Assembly: GCA_937952305.1 (NCBI GenBank)
Contig: CALFZO010000131.1
Coordinates: forward strand, 1 to 50,987
Length of the DNA: 50,987 bases
Direction of reading: 5' to 3'
DNA from: an uncultured Anaerolineales bacterium
GTDB lineage: Bacteria > Chloroflexota > Anaerolineae > Anaerolineales > UBA6663
Below are positions 25,364 to 33,670 of this stretch, piece by piece. The stretch's first letter is position 1. Every line of letters begins with the position of its first letter. A program made the translations under genes and the position numbers. The notes beneath the pieces are model-generated. The model was not told the DNA's origin. It made no database searches and saw nothing but the letters and a program-made list of their open reading frames with translations.

Positions 25364-26494
25364 TTACTGCTCCACGCGGTTGCGGCCATTCTGTTTGGCG
25401 CGGTACAGTGCGGCGTCGGCCCGGCGCAAGAGATCGTCAAAACCGGTTTCCGTGTCGGCCACGGTGGCGATGCCGATGCTCAGGGTGACCGGATACCCCA
25501 CCAGCGCCCGGATTGAGTCCGAGCACTCGAGCTGCTGCCGCAGCCGTTCCCCGAGGTGGTAGGCGAGCGCCTCAGTGGTCTCGGGCAGCAACAGGGCAAA
25601 CTCTTCGCCGCCCAGCCGACCGAGCCGGTCAGTGTTGCGCTTCTCGGCCAGCGCCAGCCGCCCGAACTCCGCCAGCACCTGGTCGCCGATCTGGTGGCCA
25701 TGATAGTCGTTGACGCGCTTGAAGAAGTCCAGGTCCATTACGGCGACGGAGAAGGGCCGGCCGTAGCGCCTGAAGCGCCGATACTCCTCCGACGCCAGCG
25801 CCAGGAGCTTGCGGCGGTTGAGCGCCCCGGTCAGGGAGTCCGTCTCGGCCAGCACCGTCAGTTCGGCGTTGAGGCGGTCGGCCTCGCGCATGGCGCTGTA
25901 CTGGCGGCGGCGGTAGTTGTTGCTGCGGGTCGAGGTCAGAAAGCCGACCAGGTTGGCGATCAGCAGGACGAAGACGGCGGCCACAACGAAGAGCGGGGCG
26001 CTTTCGGCGACCAGCGTCACCAGGCTGGCCAACGACACCAGCGAAAACACCAGCGCCGCACCAGCCCGGTAGATCAGGCCGTTGGGCAGCGCCAGATAGA
26101 TGAGGAACACGTACATCACGTGCAGCAGGTAACGCCCCAGGTAGGTCGGCGGGCGGGTGGCGTCGACCAGGACCGTGAACAGCAGCGTGACGATGGTCCA
26201 GACGAAGGTGAGTTGGTCGTACAGGCCCGGCCGGGTGACCCGCCGCAGGCTGTAGGCGAACAGCAGCGTCAGCAGGCCGAAGAACCCGCGCAGGGCCAGC
26301 AGGCCGAAAAAGAGCGGCTGTGGATAGAAGAGCCAGTAGTCGGACGGGACGAAGACGATAGTGGAGGCCAGGACGATCTGACTGACGATGATGGCCTGGG
26401 CCGTATCCGCGGACAGGTAGTGCTGCCGGTAGTCGTTCTCCAGCGTCGGCAGGGGTGGCTCAAAACGGTTCAACAGCGAGGACAGCAAATCCAT
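25364..26494 (-). CDS. Membrane diguanylate cyclase (GGDEF)
   Basis: This 376-residue protein has six or so membrane helices in residues 30-185, a short coiled linker, and a GGDEF domain from about 213. The active-site loop is GRLGGEEFALLLPE (GGEEF, residues 295-299). The inhibitory I-site RxxD (R286-D289) lies exactly five residues before it, so product feedback is expected. The domain also has DSLTGALNRRKL and MDLDFFKRVNDYHGH. It makes cyclic di-GMP, which usually favours surface attachment; a chemoreceptor gene is divergently transcribed 232 bp away. The sensor part is a plain multi-span membrane domain of unknown stimulus. Confidence 0.95.
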   Translation of the reverse strand: MDLLSSLLNRFEPPLPTLENDYRQHYLSADTAQAIIVSQIVLASTIVFVPSDYWLFYPQPLFFGLLALRGFFGLLTLLFAYSLRRVTRPGLYDQLTFVWTIVTLLFTVLVDATRPPTYLGRYLLHVMYVFLIYLALPNGLIYRAGAALVFSLVSLASLVTLVAESAPLFVVAAVFVLLIANLVGFLTSTRSNNYRRRQYSAMREADRLNAELTVLAETDSLTGALNRRKLLALASEEYRRFRRYGRPFSVAVMDLDFFKRVNDYHGHQIGDQVLAEFGRLALAEKRNTDRLGRLGGEEFALLLPETTEALAYHLGERLRQQLECSDSIRALVGYPVTLSIGIATVADTETGFDDLLRRADAALYRAKQNGRNRVEQ

Positions 26495-26726
26495 AGGGTG
26501 ACGACTGGCCGGGTTGACACGCTGCTGGGGGTGATTCTACAGCAGAGCCAGCTCAGGTTGGCTGCCCGGCCCGATTTAACCGCCAGTTCACACATCTTCG
26601 CCCGTAGTTTACGGACAGGCTTGATCGGCTTAATTAGCCTGTCAACGGGGCCGAGTGCAGGCGGGGACCGGCGGATAGCTCGCCGGATATCCTCCATCAG
26701 TCACGCGGGAGAGTGAGGACATAGGC

Positions 26727-29321
26727 ATGATCGTTCTCCGACAAAAGCTTACCCAGTTCTGGGAGTCTCGCGTTCAGGGGTTGCTCCAGTCGCTGCGGGC
26801 GCGGCTCGTCGGCGCATTTCTGGTGGTAGCCGTGGTGCCGTTGGCCATCACCGCCTGGCTGGCCTTCACCCTGGCCCAGTCGCAGCTGGAGACCCAGGTG
26901 ACGCACCAGATGGTGGCGTTGCGGGATGTCAAGGCTACCCAGATTGAGCGGTACTTTGACGACCGCCTCAAGGATGCCCGCGCTCTGGCGGCGAGTCCCA
27001 CGACCGCGGACGGGACGCAGGCGCTCTGCAGCGGCTGCCACGTCGACGCCGTTGCTTCCCGCGTGGACGAGGCTGACGCTTTCGAGCTCTACCGCGGCTG
27101 GTACCTTGGCAAGCCGGGCCGCCTCTTCGGCGAGGGCGACAGCGCCTATGGCGAGGCGCATGAGCTCTACCATCCGCTCTTTCAGGAGTTTCTGGCCAAC
27201 TATGGCTATACCGATATTTACCTGGTGGACGTTCACCACGGCAAAGTAATCTACTCGGTCCGCAAGGCGGATGAGTTTGGCACGCACCTGTCCGACGGAC
27301 CCTATGCGGCGACCAACCTGGGGGACGCGTTCCGGCAGGTCAAGGCGGCCGGCGCCGGCTCCACGACGATCCTGCGCGACTTTGCCTGGTACGAGCCGGC
27401 TGGCGGCCCGGCGGCGTTTGTGGCCGCGCCGGTGCTGTGGCAGGGCGACCTGCTCGCCGTCTTGGTGCTGCAGCTGCCGATCAACCAGATCAACGCCATC
27501 ATGCAGGAGCGGTCGGGTATGGGCCACACCGGCGAGACCTACCTGGTCGGCGCGGATGGGCTGATGCGTTCCGACTCAGCCCTGGCGACCACGTCCACGA
27601 TCCTGCGCCAGGCCGTGACGACGCGCGCCGTGGAGCAAGTGGCGGCCGGCCTGACGGGCACCCTGACTGAAGCGGGCTACCGGGGGCGGCCAGTCTTGTC
27701 GGCCTACACACCGTTGTCGGTGCCGGGCCTGCAGTGGGGGCTGGTGGCTGAGATGGAGACCGCCGAAGCCTTCGCCGGCGCCAAGGCGCTGGGTCAGCAG
27801 AACCTCCTGTTGCTGGCGATCACCGTCGTCATTGTCGTCCTGGTGGCCCTGGCCGTGGTCGCTCTGGTGGTTCGGCCATTGCGGACCCTCACCGAAGTAG
27901 CCCGCGCCGTCACGGACGAGGACCTGCCGCGTTTGGAGCGTGAAATGGAGCGCCTGGCCGAAGGCGACCTGACGGGCCGGTTGACGTTCGTCGGCCGCCC
28001 GCTGGTGATCCGGTCACAGGACGAGGTCGGCCAACTTGCCGCCGCCTTTACGGCCATGGTGGGCCGCCTGCACTCTGTCGGCGAGGCGTTTGACCGGGTG
28101 TCCGCCAACCTGCGCGCGTTGGTGGGCCAGGTGGTGGAAAAGGCCGCCTATGTCGATGCGGCCTCGGCGCAATTGGCCCGGACCGCGGCGGAGGCCCGCC
28201 AGGCGACGACGCAGATCGGCACCACGATCCATCAGATGGCGCAGGGCACCCAGCAGCAGGTGGCGGCGATTACGCAGACGGCGGCCTCGCTGGAGCACAT
28301 GCGGCGCGCGATCGACGGTGTCGCGCACGGCGCGCACGATCAGGCCGCCGCGGTCGGCCGGGCGACGGCGCTGGCAGCCGACATCACCAGCGCCGTGCAG
28401 ACGGTGGCCACCCGCGCCCAGGGCGGCGCTGCCGGCGGCGAGCGCGCCGCCGAGACCGCCCAGGCGGGCGCCGGCATCGTTCATGGCACTATGGTCGGGA
28501 TGCAGAGCGCCCAGGACCGGGTGCATGCCTCGGCCGCCAAGGTGCGCGAGATGGGCGCGCGGTCCGACCAGATCGGCGCGATTGTCGAGACCATTGACGA
28601 GATCGCGGCGCAGACGAATCTGCTGGCGTTGAACGCGGCTATCGAGGCGGCCCGCGCCGGCGCGCACGGCAAGGGCTTCGCGGTCGTGGCGGATGAGGTC
28701 CGCAAACTCGCCGAGAAATCGGCGGCCGCGACGCGCGAGATCGCCGGGCTGATCAAGGGGATTCAACAGGGAGTGAACGAGGCCATCCTGGCGATGGAGG
28801 CGGGCACCCGCGAGGTGGAGACCGGCGCGAACCGGGCCGCCGCCGGCGAACAGGCCCTGGCCGAAATCCTGACGACGGTCCAGGCCGTCAACCAGCACAC
28901 GGCGCAGATAGCCGCGGCGGCGCAGGCGATGGCCGCCGACGGACGGGGATTGGACCAGGCCATGGCGGCCGTCGGGTCAGTGGTGGAGGCCAATACCGCC
29001 GCGACGGAGGCCATGGCCGCGGAAGCGCGCGCCGTGACGCAGGCTGTCGAGAGTATCGCCAGTGTCAGCGAACAGAACAGCGCCTCCGCCGAAGAGGTGT
29101 CGGCGGCTACGGAGACGATGAACGGCCAGGTGCAGGCCGTGGTCGCCAGCGCCCAGTCGTTGGCGGAGATGGCCCAGACGCTGCGGGCCGTGGTCGGCCG
29201 CTTTCAGTTGACGGCGGACGCGGCCGGCGATACCCCGGCGCCGCCCGCGCCGCCCATGCCGGCTGTGTCGGCTGGGTCAGCCGTCAGCGCGCCGCAGGAG
29301 CCGCAGCCCGCACTGGCCTAG
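26727..29321 (+). CDS. Methyl-accepting chemotaxis protein with CxxCH motif in its sensor domain
   Basis: This is an 864-residue chemoreceptor. Membrane helix 1 lies at about 28-50 and a large extracytoplasmic Cache-like domain at about 51-350. Helix 2 (LLLAITVVIVVLVALAVVALVV) and HAMP follow, then a long cytoplasmic coiled coil. The signalling hairpin is EIAAQTNLLALNAAIEAARA...GFAVVADEVRKLAE. It would control a CheA/CheY system, but no che gene is in this window. The sensor domain contains CSGCH (C101, C104, H105), a c-type heme attachment motif, just after the first helical stretch. If heme is bound, the receptor could sense redox or gases. ATG 26727 follows GAGTGAGGA. The tail is Pro/Ala-rich. 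Confidence 0.93.
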   Translation: MIVLRQKLTQFWESRVQGLLQSLRARLVGAFLVVAVVPLAITAWLAFTLAQSQLETQVTHQMVALRDVKATQIERYFDDRLKDARALAASPTTADGTQALCSGCHVDAVASRVDEADAFELYRGWYLGKPGRLFGEGDSAYGEAHELYHPLFQEFLANYGYTDIYLVDVHHGKVIYSVRKADEFGTHLSDGPYAATNLGDAFRQVKAAGAGSTTILRDFAWYEPAGGPAAFVAAPVLWQGDLLAVLVLQLPINQINAIMQERSGMGHTGETYLVGADGLMRSDSALATTSTILRQAVTTRAVEQVAAGLTGTLTEAGYRGRPVLSAYTPLSVPGLQWGLVAEMETAEAFAGAKALGQQNLLLLAITVVIVVLVALAVVALVVRPLRTLTEVARAVTDEDLPRLEREMERLAEGDLTGRLTFVGRPLVIRSQDEVGQLAAAFTAMVGRLHSVGEAFDRVSANLRALVGQVVEKAAYVDAASAQLARTAAEARQATTQIGTTIHQMAQGTQQQVAAITQTAASLEHMRRAIDGVAHGAHDQAAAVGRATALAADITSAVQTVATRAQGGAAGGERAAETAQAGAGIVHGTMVGMQSAQDRVHASAAKVREMGARSDQIGAIVETIDEIAAQTNLLALNAAIEAARAGAHGKGFAVVADEVRKLAEKSAAATREIAGLIKGIQQGVNEAILAMEAGTREVETGANRAAAGEQALAEILTTVQAVNQHTAQIAAAAQAMAADGRGLDQAMAAVGSVVEANTAATEAMAAEARAVTQAVESIASVSEQNSASAEEVSAATETMNGQVQAVVASAQSLAEMAQTLRAVVGRFQLTADAAGDTPAPPAPPMPAVSAGSAVSAPQEPQPALA

Positions 29322-29353
29322 GGCCGCGCCAGGCCCGTGGGAACAGCCATTCC

Positions 29354-29386
29354 ACGCCACGACCGGAGTTCCGGTCGTGGCGTTTT
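29354..29386. terminator. Strong terminator between the chemoreceptor and SCO1 genes
   Basis: A 14-bp perfect inverted repeat, ACGCCACGACCGGA (29354-29367) with TCCGGTCGTGGCGT (29370-29383), is followed by TTT on the plus strand. It lies between two converging genes and can serve the chemoreceptor transcript. Confidence 0.9.
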
Positions 29387-29398
29387 CGTCTCAAGCCC

Positions 29399-30013
29399 TC
29401 ACGGGTAACGCCCGGCCAGCATGAAGCGGATGTCGGCGGCGATGTCCTCGCCGACGGTGCCGTGCGGGTACACCACCCGCACCCGGCCCTGCTGATCGAG
29501 GGCCGTAATGGTGGCGGTGTGGTTGACCAGGTACTGGGTCGCCTCCGAACCGGGCACGCTCTCGTAGAAGATGCCGAAGGGCGTGGACGCCGCCGCGACC
29601 TCATCCGGCGTTCCGCTCACCCCCAGGAAACGTTCGTCGTAACGGCGGACGTGCTCGGCAATGATATCGGGCGTGTCACGCTCCGGGTCGACGCTGACCA
29701 TGATCACCTGGACGGCGTCGGCTTGGTTCCCCAGCGCCGTCAGGGTGTGCTTGAGTTCGGTCAGCGTCACCGGGCAGACATCCGGGCAGAAACGGTAGCC
29801 GAAGAACAGCAGCACGATCTTGCCGCGGTAATCGCTCAGGCGGACGCGCTGGCCGCCGGCCGTGCTCAATTCGAATTCGCTGGGGGCGGCGTCGGCGGCC
29901 AGGACAATGCCGTGAAAGGTCGGCGGCATCACCCAGCGCACGATCAGGGCGGCGGCGCCGACCAGGACGAGGCCTGCGATCAGGCCGAGGGCGAGGAAGC
30001 GTAAACGGGCCAT
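29399..30013 (-). CDS. SCO1/SenC family copper-binding thioredoxin-fold protein
   Basis: This 204-residue protein has an N-terminal membrane anchor (LALGLIAGLVLVGAAALIVRW) and a thioredoxin-like domain outside the membrane. Copper ligands are Cys76 and Cys80 (FCPDVCP) and His165 (YLVNHTATI), the complete SCO set. SCO proteins deliver or reduce the CuA site of cytochrome oxidase. It is followed upstream on the same strand by a PCuAC lipoprotein, the usual partner in CuA assembly, so an aerobic respiratory chain is implied. No oxidase genes are in this window. Confidence 0.95.
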   Translation of the reverse strand: MARLRFLALGLIAGLVLVGAAALIVRWVMPPTFHGIVLAADAAPSEFELSTAGGQRVRLSDYRGKIVLLFFGYRFCPDVCPVTLTELKHTLTALGNQADAVQVIMVSVDPERDTPDIIAEHVRRYDERFLGVSGTPDEVAAASTPFGIFYESVPGSEATQYLVNHTATITALDQQGRVRVVYPHGTVGEDIAADIRFMLAGRYP

Positions 30014-30103
30014 GGGAATACCTAGCCCAGGCCGGGGCAGCCCGCCCCGGCCTGGGCATGAAAGCGGCTGGGCCCCCTCAACCCGGCCGAACGGTGCCGG
30101 GGC

Positions 30104-30661
30104 TTACGGTTCGCGGACCACGGCTTCGAGCGAGACGGTGCCGGCCTTCTCAAACGTCAGCGTGAGCTTGACCTTGTCGCCGACCTTCAGGTCGCGGTTC
30201 AGGCCGATCAGCATCACGTGGAAGCTGCCGGGCTTGAGTTCAGCCTGGCCGTTGGCCGGGATGTCGATGCCGTCAACCTGGAACATCTCCATCACGTTGT
30301 TTTCCATTTTCACGTTGTGGAGTTCCACGGCGCCGGCCACGTCGGACTCGGCCTGGATGAGCTTGTCGGCTTCAGAGCCGGTATTGTTGATGACCATATA
30401 CGCGGCGCTGTTGGTGCCGGCCATGTGCATGCCAGAGCCCATCTCCGAGCCCGGTTCGGGCGTGGACATCTCCATGGCCGCGGCGGTCGGTGTGGCCATG
30501 GAGCCGGCGTCGCTGGACATCAGGCTGGCGGCGCGGGCCCAGAGGCCGGTGATGCGCAGGTTGCCGACGCTGACGCCGTCGGTGGCAGCCGGGGTGGCCG
30601 GCGCGCACGCCGCCAGGATCAGGCCGAGCCCCAAGAGCGGGGCGATGAAACGGTAACGCAT
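30104..30661 (-). CDS. PCuAC-type copper chaperone lipoprotein with Met-rich insertion
   Basis: This 185-residue lipoprotein has a lipobox (LILAAC, Cys19) consistent with LspA processing. The Cu(I) signature H-x10-M-x21-H-x-M is exact: His115, Met126, His148, Met150. It probably hands copper to SCO1/CuA outside the membrane. Residues 48-80 form an insertion with seven Met and one His (ending GSGMHM), not typical of the short PCuAC domain, which may give extra copper sites. A GAGGAG ribosome site precedes ATG 30661. It lies 90 bp upstream of the SCO gene on the same strand and is probably co-transcribed. Confidence 0.94.
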   Translation of the reverse strand: MRYRFIAPLLGLGLILAACAPATPAATDGVSVGNLRITGLWARAASLMSSDAGSMATPTAAAMEMSTPEPGSEMGSGMHMAGTNSAAYMVINNTGSEADKLIQAESDVAGAVELHNVKMENNVMEMFQVDGIDIPANGQAELKPGSFHVMLIGLNRDLKVGDKVKLTLTFEKAGTVSLEAVVREP

Positions 30662-30913
30662 GGGTAAGACTCCTCAGTCTCGAGAGTTAGGATAAGTGGT
30701 TAAGCAGTGTGCGAGCAGTTCAGAGGTGCCCGCCCGCCGACGGCGCTGGTTGCCCGTGGACCAAGACCACCTTGCGTAGGGCGGTGCTGGTCCGTCCCGC
30801 CGGAGGGGACAAGGCCCAAGCAGTGTCCGCCGGGCTGGCACAACGCCGCGTGAATGTCTCACGCGTCAGGCCTGGCCGGCCGCGCCGCAAACTACGCCGA
30901 CGGTCAGGCTGGT

Positions 30914-31267
30914 TTAGACGGCGAGGGTCGCGCCGCGGGGCGGCCGCAGTTGGGTGGGGGGATGCCAGCCGCTGACGACCAGACGCCCATCCGCCAGGAT
31001 CAGTTTGAGCGCGGCGTCGGCCAGCAACGCCAGCAGCGCAGTCGCAGTCAGGGCCGCCTGCGGCAGCGCCGGCGCTGACACCGTGACGAAGGACTCGCGC
31101 TGCTGGTTGTGATCGTGATGCGTATGGCCGGCTTCCTCGTCGGCGGCCGCCAGGATCGACGGGTCGGCCACCATCCAGTAGGGACACAAACCCGGCTGGG
31201 CCAGGCAGAGGTAGGCTGCCAGGAACAGCACCGCGAGTGTATCAAAGCCGTGCAACAATCGACGCAT
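30914..31267 (-). CDS. Small membrane protein with His-rich loop, possible copper-related
   Basis: This 117-residue protein starts MRRLLHGFDTLAVLFLAAYL. An alternative ATG at 31279 adds MWTV. A first hydrophobic segment (about 8-30) is followed by a short loop with CPYW and the His-rich HTHHDHNQQ (about 49-57). A second hydrophobic segment (ALTATALLALLADAALKLIL) and a short basic tail follow. It has the look of DUF2946-type small membrane proteins found near copper genes, but I cannot confirm the family. Position upstream of the PCuAC/SCO pair on the same strand supports a metal role. Neither start has a strong ribosome site. Confidence 0.6.
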   Translation of the reverse strand: MRRLLHGFDTLAVLFLAAYLCLAQPGLCPYWMVADPSILAAADEEAGHTHHDHNQQRESFVTVSAPALPQAALTATALLALLADAALKLILADGRLVVSGWHPPTQLRPPRGATLAV

Positions 31268-31374
31268 GACGGTCCACATTGTACAACCAACTCGGCGGCG
31301 AAATTGGTGCAAGGTGGTGGGATTTTGCCGGCCGGCCAGGCGGCGGGTCGAACTGAATCGACGGCTCAAACGTA

Positions 31375-31402
31375 TAGACGAATAGAGGGTTGCCCGTATA
31401 CT
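31375..31402 (+). promoter_or_regulatory. Sigma70-like promoter for the lipid kinase gene
   Basis: The -35 TAGACG (31375-31380; four of six matches) and -10 TATACT (31397-31402) are separated by 16 bp. The start would fall near 31409, about 30 nt before ATG 31438, which has an AGAAAGGA ribosome site. Confidence 0.5.
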
Positions 31403-31437
31403 GGAAGCGCGGGCTCTTGCCCCAGAAAGGATCGTCA

Positions 31438-32328
31438 ATGTCGTTTGAGGCGCGCCGCATACCCGTCATCGTCAACCCGGCTTCCGGGCCAGATCTGCCG
31501 GTATTGAAGCTGCTGAACCGAGCCTTTAAGGCGGCCGCTCGCGATTGGGAACTGCTGGTGACCAAACAAGCGGGCGATGCGCACCATTTGGCCCGCCAGC
31601 TGCGCGAAGCCGAAGAGCCGCTCATCGCCGTTTACGGCGGCGACGGCACGCTCAAGGAAGTGGCCGCCGCCCTGGCCGGCAGCGCCGTGGCGCTCGCCAT
31701 CCTGCCGGGCGGCACCGGCAACGCCCTGGCCACGGATCTGGGTCTCTCGTGGGAACTCGGCGCGGCGGTTGCCCTGGCCTGCCGCCCGCGGCCTGCCCTC
31801 CGGGCCGTCGACCTGGGTCAGTTGGGTGAGCACGTTTTCGTGCTGCGCGCCAGTTTGGGATTGGAGACCGAGCTCCTGCGCAGCACCGACCGCGCGCTCA
31901 AGGACCAGTTGGGCCAGCTGGCCTACACGCTGACGGCCCTGCAGAAACTCGGGACGATCACGCCGACGCGTTACCGCTTGACCATAGACGGGCGCGTGAT
32001 CGGGACCGAGGGCGTGCAGTGCACGATCGCCAATTCCGCCCAGATGGGTGTGACGGGGCTGGCGCTGGCGCAGGGCGTTAGCGTCAGCGACGGACTGCTG
32101 GACGTCATCGTCTTGAGCGGCGTCGACCTTCCGGCGCTGGCCGCCATCGCCACCAGCAACTTCCTGGGCCAGGACCTCGGCGTGGAGGTCCAACATTGGC
32201 AGGGGCGGCATATTCAAGTTGAGGCCGACCCGCCGCAGGCCGTGGCCTTCGGCGGAGACCTCATCGCCCAGACTCCGGTCACGGTCCAGGTCTTGCCGGC
32301 GGCGCTGCGCGTGGTTGTGCCGGCCTGA
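31438..32328 (+). CDS. Diacylglycerol/lipid kinase family protein (YegS/DagK-like)
   Basis: This 296-residue cytosolic or membrane-peripheral lipid kinase carries IVNPASG at the start, the nucleotide-binding GGDGTLKEVAAAL and LPGGTGNALATDLGL. The C-terminal beta-sandwich ends with VEADPPQAVAFGGDLI, where DGE/DGD is usual for this family. Such enzymes phosphorylate diacylglycerol or related lipids with ATP for phospholipid recycling. ATG 31438 is chosen because of the ribosome site and the family start (MSFEARRIPVIVNPASG). It is a stand-alone gene converging on thiolase. Confidence 0.92.
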   Translation: MSFEARRIPVIVNPASGPDLPVLKLLNRAFKAAARDWELLVTKQAGDAHHLARQLREAEEPLIAVYGGDGTLKEVAAALAGSAVALAILPGGTGNALATDLGLSWELGAAVALACRPRPALRAVDLGQLGEHVFVLRASLGLETELLRSTDRALKDQLGQLAYTLTALQKLGTITPTRYRLTIDGRVIGTEGVQCTIANSAQMGVTGLALAQGVSVSDGLLDVIVLSGVDLPALAAIATSNFLGQDLGVEVQHWQGRHIQVEADPPQAVAFGGDLIAQTPVTVQVLPAALRVVVPA

Positions 32329-32350
32329 CCGGCCGGGAAGTCCGCGATCC

Positions 32351-32383
32351 AAAAGCAGCGGCCACCCACCCGGTGGCCGCTGC
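32351..32383 (-). terminator. Terminator of the beta-oxidation operon
   Basis: A 12-bp perfect stem, GCAGCGGCCACC (32355-32366) with GGTGGCCGCTGC (32372-32383), continues on the minus strand into TTTT (plus-strand AAAA 32351-32354). It lies just past the thiolase stop and also separates it from the convergent lipid kinase. Confidence 0.88.
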
Positions 32384-32407
32384 GGTCTGCCTCGGTCAGG
32401 TTAGCGG

Positions 32408-33598
<1,191 letters not shown>

Positions 33599-33611
33599 CT
33601 CTCCTCGTTGA

Positions 33612-33670
33612 GACGACGGACGACCGGCGACCGACGACGGTCCGTAGTCCGTGGTCTGGCGTCGGTCGTC
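33612..33670. repeat. Eight-unit heptamer repeat, half direct and half complementary
   Basis: Reading the plus strand from 33612 in steps of seven: GACGACG, GACGACC, GGCGACC, GACGACG, then GTCCGTA, GTCCGTG, GTCTGGC, GTCGGTC and a final GTC. The first four units are GAC-type and the last four GTC-type, so the array can fold back on itself. It begins at the fadB-like stop and ends 11 bp before the ATGGTC...thiolase start region, filling the intergenic gap. Confidence 0.8.

Noticed and set aside
26514..26541. Plus-strand TTGACA-16-TCTACA before the chemoreceptor gene
   Set aside because: The -10 is poor and the start would lie about 180 nt upstream of the ATG; too weak to list as a promoter.
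30674..30913. Possible gene or RNA between PCuAC and the His-rich protein
   Set aside because: Only a 7-bp stem, CGCGTGA/TCACGCG (30847-30865), stands out; frames there lack plausible starts or domains.
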